Source: Inia geoffrensis (lineage: Eukaryota > Chordata > Mammalia > Artiodactyla > Iniidae). From it: a DNA stretch of 64,000 nt. Positions 58,656 to 64,000 of the stretch are shown here, piece after piece. The stretch is from NCBI GenBank assembly GCA_036417435.1, contig CM070907.1, positions 59,442,001 through 59,506,000 on the forward strand, given 5' to 3'. Position 1 is the first letter of the stretch. Every line of letters starts with the position of its first letter. Position numbers and translations under genes: made by a program. The notes beneath the pieces were generated by a model, which saw only the letters and a program-made list of their open reading frames with translations, made no database searches and had not been told where the DNA came from.

Positions 58656-59715
58656 CTCATCAAAGAGCATGAAGAGTGGGAAGTCAGACTATCCAAGTAA
58701 GGTGAGACCCATCACGGTGGCAGAGACCCTGTACCCGATTTAGCCTCAACATCTCTGGTGCCCCAAGTCTCTTTATTTCCTGTCCATTCCTCTCTGCAGG
58801 CAATTTATGATGCCCCTCACCACTACCACCACTACCCCCAACCCCCAGACAGTTCTCTTTCTGTCCTCCACCCACCTGCCTCTCCCTCTGTATTTTGGCT
58901 TCTGATTTAAGAAAGGAACTAAAGCCTCAACAGCCTCCAGGCATTCTTCTGGGATTTTATCATCTGACAACTTCAGATGATATGAACATTGGGCAACTTA
59001 TAGTTAGGGAAAAGAAATTTGAAAAGAAATATCTGACAAAGCAGGGTTTTTACATTTTTATTATTAGAACTGCACAGCTCAATGCTAAAAGACAACCCAT
59101 AAAAAGGGACAGGGGTAAATGACTGAAAGAGGGTATGACTTCTGGGTTGCTGGTGATTTTCTATTTCTTTACTTGGTTGCTTGTTATGTCGGGAATATTC
59201 CTTTGTGAAAATTAATTGAACTGTTCACATGTAATTTGTGCATTTGGGATTTGTTTGGTTAACTTTGACAGAACGGTATAAAATAAAAGGGAATTGAAAA
59301 TATTTTCAGATAGAAAATTGCCTTAAGAGTTTCTGGCCTGTAGTAGGCATTTGAAAAACTTTCTGAATGGAAAAGGCAGATAATCGATCAATAATAAGTA
59401 CTTAATAAATAAGTCCTCTTCAAAGTTCCAAAGATACACCCATGGAAATCACACCTCTGTTACGAAGCCTTGCACTGATATTACTCTCTTTACAAGGAAC
59501 CAGTACACAAAGATGCAAGAAAACATTTATTTCTTTTTGGTTCTAGTTAATTTATAAGCACGATCTTAAATGTTATTTTTTTAAGTTGATACTTGTATTG
59601 ATTGGTTTAATATAGTTGCTGGGCTTAATCTTCAAAATCAGCAAACAGTTATGAATACCAATTAATGGGCTAAAGATTTTTCTACTTGAAGCCTCAATTC
59701 TACTTAATTCTAAGA
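58656..59715. other. Mostly no recognisable feature; short L2/MIR scrap at about 59,335-59,415
   Basis: A (CCA)n-like run lies at 58,818-58,843. 'gcctgtagtaggcatttgaa' followed by 'taagtacttaataaataag' suggests two overlapping old 3' ends. Confidence 0.4.
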
Positions 59716-59856
59716 GCACATTTTTAAGGTGTTATTTCTTATCCTTTTAGAATAAGGAAATGGAGGCTAGTGGTATTTAAGAACTCACTATTAAATTCAG
59801 GTTTCCCAATTCCAACAACAACTAGTCTTAATGCTACTTTAAAAAAATGAGGACTA

Positions 59857-60208
59857 GGGGTAAGACAGGAATAAAGACACAGACCTACTGGAGAACGGAC
59901 TTGAGGATATGGGGAGGGGGAGGGGTGAGCTATGGGAGGGCGAGGGAGGGGCATGGACATATATATACTAACAAATGTAAGGTAGATAGCTAATGGGAAG
60001 CAACCGCTTGGCACAGGGATATCAGCTCGGTGCTTTGTGACTGCCTGGAGGGGTGGGACAGGGAGAGAAGGAAGGAGGGAGACGCAAGAGGGAAGAAATA
60101 TGTGAACGTCTGTATATATATAACTGATTCACTTTGTTATAAAGTAGAAACTGACACACCATTGTAGAGCAATTTTAACCCAATAAAGATGTTAAAAAAA
60201 AAAAAAAA
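59857..60208 (+). mobile_element. Young artiodactyl-type L1 3' end only (about 350 bp)
   Basis: The L1 3' UTR on the plus strand: G-rich polypurine block (59,910-59,957 and 60,049-60,090), 'ctgattcactttgttataaa' (60124-60143), AATAAA at 60182-60187 and a 16-A tail at 60194-60208. Flanks AATGAGGA / AGTGAGGA suggest a short target duplication. Severe 5' truncation leaves no ORF2. The minus-strand frame 59739-60014 is antisense. Confidence 0.92.
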
Positions 60209-61485
60209 GTGAGGAAAGGAGTGGTAGTGGAAGATTCCTGTTTATCTGCTCTAGTTAGTTTCTGAGTCAGTTTGTTTTTTCAGGGCCCCAAAGAGGGGCT
60301 CGTGACCTCTTACCATGAGTGTCCATGACATGTGTGGCTGATCACATTTAAAGAAGCTGACTCAAATTGCCAGAAGAGTGTGAGACCTCTTTTGGGCTCA
60401 AGTATGGACCTGTGAGATTCTCTTGACAACAATCTAGCAGCAGTCTTCATTCCCCTTTTATTTTGTAAAATCTGCACTCTATAAAATGACTAAGATGACT
60501 GTTTATGACCTAACCTCAGTTTTTTTCCTATATCCCCATATTTCACACTAAACGCTCTTAAGGTATCTGTAGATCTATTTATTGAGTTGTAGGGGATTGG
60601 TGAAAAGGCATGTCAGGTTGACTTTTGGGTACAGGGTTTATGTAAGCAGAAAACAGTGTTATTAGAAGGAGCATAGATTTAGAAGAAAATAATAAAGGAA
60701 CATTATTTAAGGAGTTCTTACCATGTGTCAGGTAATTTAAATACAGTATTGTGTTCTCACAATATGTTGAGTATCTCTGCCTTGCACACTGGTAACTAAC
60801 TTTAGCAAATGCCTCACCAATTCATGGAATTAAGCCATTCACACCAAGCAAACCATTTCAGAAAGATTCTACTGACACCTCACCTGTCATATGAAATCTA
60901 CCCCAGTGGCAAACTTTCTTCACTTCATTCTTCTTGCTTTTCCCTTCTGTTTCAAGGGACCCTGTCACTAGCTTAAGCCTGGGCAAGACTCGATGACTAA
61001 GAGAAAATTCTGTCTTATATACAAAGAATATTCTTTCTTTCTTTACTTGAAAACCTCGCCTTCTCTTCTTCCTAAGCCAGAGCCATCTTTATCCTTCCTC
61101 CTCAAGTCTGGGTCACAGATTTTCTTGCTTTGATTTACTTGCTTCATTATACTTTATTTCTACCCTATTGTAATTAGTAAGGCCATGCAGAAAATTTATC
61201 TTTCAGGGAACAGGTGATCTAATTTACAAACAGCTCTTTCTCACACCTGTTTAGTCCAACTCTTGTTGTGACTCCTGTCTGTTAACAGTGAGTCTGATGG
61301 GTCCTTCTTGTTCTGGCTAGAGCCTCTGCTTCTTTTAGGCTTATTAACAGTTCTCTGTTTTCATTCAATTTAAATACATATACAGAGAATATAGATCTAT
61401 ACTTTTAGTAAAACTACACTCAACAGTGACAAGGGAACAATACTGAACCTTGACAGAAAACTATAAATTATATATTCCCCATTTT
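60209..61485. other. Mostly no recognisable feature; MIR scrap at about 60,705-60,785
   Basis: 'aaggagttcttaccatgtgt' followed by 'caggtaatttaaatacagta' is a reverse-complement MIR trace. The rest is unassigned. Confidence 0.4.
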
Positions 61486-61489
61486 TCAA

Positions 61490-61620
61490 GGGAATTACAT
61501 GATATTTGAATAAGGAAAGGTTAAGAAAACTGAATAAAATCACATAATTACAAGTGGCAGACTCAGATTTCTAAATCAGGTCTCCACGGAGAACCCAAAT
61601 CCTGGGCTTTCAACCCTGCC
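61490..61620 (-). mobile_element. MIR fragment
   Basis: 'aaaatcacataattacaagt' followed by 'ggcagactcagatttctaaa' matches the reverse complement of MIR. From 61,621 to 62,535 nothing else is clear except a T-run at about 62,000-62,013. Confidence 0.6.
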
Positions 61621-62529
61621 ACTTTACTGACAAAAAGGTCCTGCCGTTGTATGTGGACTTTGCCTTATTAGTGCCATTGAGCTTCAATTGCATCATTTTA
61701 AAAATAATCTTAACATTATATATATAACTTGATGATTATGAAAACTAGTCTTAGATTTCTCATAGCAGTGTAACAGATAAAAGGAATATCCAAATATTAT
61801 CTACTATTGTTATTCTAACTCTTGTTAACTTTCCTCTATATGGTTTAATTATCGTTTTTGCAAGGCCTTTTTTTTTTGTAATCTATATCAGAGTTTCTGC
61901 TCTCAAAGTCTGAACTGTTAGAGCAATTCCCAGAGACAAATATTTAAGAGACATGAAATAGATCTTCAACTGGAATTACAGTCCCTGGGCATTTTACTTT
62001 TTTTTTTTTTTTCCTAAAGGATTTTCCCTCAATTCTGTCATATTAAAAGATAAATGGATGGTTGATTAGTTAATGTGATTTTCTTCTAAAAATCTCTTTA
62101 AAAATTACAGCCTGAAAAAAAAATCAATACCTTAAATAATTGTCAGTTATATGTAATATCAAGTAGTAGGTAGCCAGAGTAATTGAAGAAATTATGCATA
62201 GATTCCTGTGTCTGTTGGTAAGCCATGTTGGATGTCTTGCAGTCAAAAAAGGCTGAATCTGAGACTATCAGCAGTGGGCCATTATGAATAAAAGGAATTT
62301 TGCTTTCTCTATATTGTGTTTAGTATTCTGTCATACTCATGCCTGGCAGAATAACTTATTATATTTTAATATCCTACTAAAGTCGAAAATCACATAGAAT
62401 TACAAGAAATACATATGAGACAACCATTTTAGAATGGGCGTTTGTATTTAAACATCTTAAATATTTTAAGATTATTCTGTGATTCAATTTGTAAAGTTTC
62501 TTGATGAATACTATGTTGTGAAATAATAT

Positions 62530-62535
<6 letters not shown>

Positions 62536-62584
<49 letters not shown>
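62536..62584 (+). repeat. Long pure (TG)n microsatellite, about 24 units
   Basis: 49 bp of uninterrupted TG. The longest pure dinucleotide tract in the window and a likely polymorphic marker with Z-DNA potential. Confidence 0.98.
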
Positions 62585-62586
<2 letters not shown>

Positions 62587-62599
62587 TTGTCTCTGCCCT

Positions 62600-62800
62600 T
62601 GCTACTAGTATTTGGTCCTTGATCCCAGTTCCTGACAGAGTTCCTAAAATCCTTCTAATTTCCTGAATGATAGGAGTGTCTGACACAGAGATCCTAAATC
62701 CCTTGGAATTTCCTGGATGATAGGACCATCTTTTGTTCTAATAGGTGATGACTCTTGGTGGGCTCCTGGATGGGGGCTGGTCACTAGAAAGACCAATCCA
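62600..62800. repeat. Imperfect tandem duplication inside an old repeat
   Basis: 'aatttcctgaatgatagga' (62658-62676) recurs as 'aatttcctggatgatagga' (62706-62724), each preceded by a related 'cctaaa' segment. Unit about 48 bp. The surrounding sequence resembles an ancient dispersed repeat I cannot name. Confidence 0.6.
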
Positions 62801-63003
62801 TGATTAGAAACTTGGAACTTTCAGCCTCCATTCTTCAGAGAGAGGAGGGAACTGGAAAACAGAGTTAATAATTGATTTAATATGATGTTTGTCATATTTC
62901 TATTGTTTAAAAATCTCATCATTGAGAGATTTGTTGTCACATTGTCAAGATGACAACGATGGCTACTACTATCATTATCACTATATTTTCATTTAAAATA
63001 ACC

Positions 63004-63217
63004 TTTTTTTTTTTTTTTTTTTTTGCATTACAGGGGCCTCTCACTGTTGTGGCCTCTCCCGTTGCGGAGCAACAGGATCCGGATGCACAGGCTCAGCTGC
63101 CATGGCTCACAGGCCCAGCTGCTCTGCGGCATGTGGGATCATCCTGGACTGGGGCATGAACCCGTGTCCCCTGCATCGGCAGGAGGACTCTCAACCACTT
63201 CGCCACCAGGGAAGCCC
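63004..63217 (-). mobile_element. CHR-type SINE, short form
   Basis: A perfect 10-bp duplication, 'taaaataacc', lies at 62994-63003 and 63218-63227. 21-T tail at 63004-63024; the head ends 'cgccaccagggaagccc'. The overlapping short frames on both strands are artefacts. Confidence 0.97.
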
Positions 63218-63344
63218 TAAAATAACCATTTTTAAACAAAGGAAACATCATATTAAACCCTGGAGGCATAATATGAGTAGATGTGACATTTGTCATCCAA
63301 ATGTTCGCTCAGGGTAAAGTTGTGTGTCTGTGACATTGTGACAT

Positions 63345-63510
63345 TTACACGCCTCATTTAACAATTAGAAGATATCTTTAAGGTAGGCATTATTCCTGTA
63401 TTTCATTTTTTAAAAATAGGAAAACAAAGCTCAAAGAAGTTAATCCACTTATCCATATTCACACAGGTTGAAAAAGCTAGATCTGGAATTCAAATTCTCT
63501 TCCCTAATAC
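63345..63510 (-). mobile_element. MIR SINE
   Basis: 'taaggtaggcattattcctg', 'gctcaaagaagttaatccac' and 'tagatctggaattcaaattc' follow the reverse complement of MIR. Confidence 0.8.
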
Positions 63511-63734
63511 TAAAAAAAACTTGTTTTGTCACATGTCAAGCATTATTATTAGAGGCTTCCAGCAGTTGTCGAGTGTTTAATGGAACGAGAGCTTGAAGTA
63601 AAATGATACAGTTGGGAAATAAAGAGAGAAATAGACATTCTAAACAGCAGAAAAAATTCCTATAGAAAGATACAAAATTATGATGTGGCCAGCTATATTG
63701 TCCCAGGAAGACATTAAATGTTCACATTGCTTGT

Positions 63735-63870
63735 AATAAAGGGCCATATCGGACCTGTGGCTGAAGAGGTCAGTAAGGGACAAATTATAGGATGTGATTT
63801 TATGTTAAGCTGCAAAAACTATTGGATGTTTTCAAGTAGAAGAGAAACATGGTCTAATTTGTATTTATTA
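63735..63870 (-). mobile_element. L2-type internal fragment
   Basis: 'aactattggatgttttcaag' followed by 'agagaaacatggtctaattt' matches the same dispersed block as 57,780-57,850 and 29,260-29,345. Confidence 0.5.
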
Positions 63871-64000
63871 GGAAAAATTTTCTGTTTTTAATAACAATAA
63901 TAATGGAAAGAAAATTTTGTAGTTTTGTCTTTGAATCTAAAGCTAAACAAAATTTTGTAATCCTATCTATTTGTTCAGTACTCTCAGCATGAGTAAATTT

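Noticed and set aside
58684..58970. Gly/Val-rich minus-strand frames
   Set aside because: Composition comes from the (CCA)n-like run at about 58,818-58,843.
1..64000. CRISPR arrays, operons, bacterial promoters or a hidden microbial system
   Set aside because: No regularly spaced direct repeats and no dense genes. All structure found is mammalian repeat DNA.

Overview
This window looks like mammalian nuclear DNA from a cetacean, probably a toothed whale. The basis is about ten CHR-type, tRNA-derived SINEs, most of them the short deletion form typical of whales and dolphins. They sit among artiodactyl-type L1 elements, and I found no ruminant BovB LINE. The DNA is AT-rich, the microsatellites are of mammalian type, and there are no bacterial-style packed genes. 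The species cannot be fixed from the sequence alone.

I find no intact protein-coding gene, structural RNA gene or CRISPR array. The window reads as a gene desert or the inside of a very long intron. Almost every long open frame lies in a transposon, a microsatellite or antisense to one. Two places may carry host-gene material. One is a possible minus-strand exon near 49,835-49,963, in a conserved-looking frame behind a good splice-acceptor sequence. The other is a CpG-dense block at 38,252-38,462, which looks like the retroposed 5' end of a CpG-island mRNA.

Layout. 1-7,900: a MaLR LTR cut by the window edge, sparse old L1/L2/MIR pieces, a purine-rich (GGGA)n tract and a (TA)n(CA)n tract. 7,888-14,507: almost solid transposon. 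A hAT DNA transposon holds a 5'-truncated L1, which holds a CHR SINE, and all three levels have readable target-site duplications. A younger 2.85-kb L1 follows after 12 bp. 14,500-25,900: single-copy DNA with MIR, L2, hAT and Tigger remnants and one plus-strand long-form CHR SINE. 25,990-28,344: an L1 with both ends but a large internal deletion. 29,728-32,540: SINE-in-SINE, an MLT1 LTR and another SINE. 32,540-36,890: old L1/HAL1 debris and a SINE. 36,900-39,620: the most GC-rich part, with an unassigned block, the CpG-rich insert and an ERV1 solo LTR. 39,800-44,460: SINE, L1 3' end, SINE. 44,500-64,000: MIR/L2-rich old DNA, the exon candidate, three further SINEs, a young L1 3' end and a long (TG)n.

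There is no operon or pathway logic. The content is a layered record of insertions: MIR/L2, then hAT/Tigger/MLT1/old L1, then artiodactyl L1, ERV1 and CHR SINEs. Ten of eleven CHR-type SINEs lie on the minus strand. Family names come from sequence memory, not a database search; the target-site duplications, terminal repeats and motifs were read directly.
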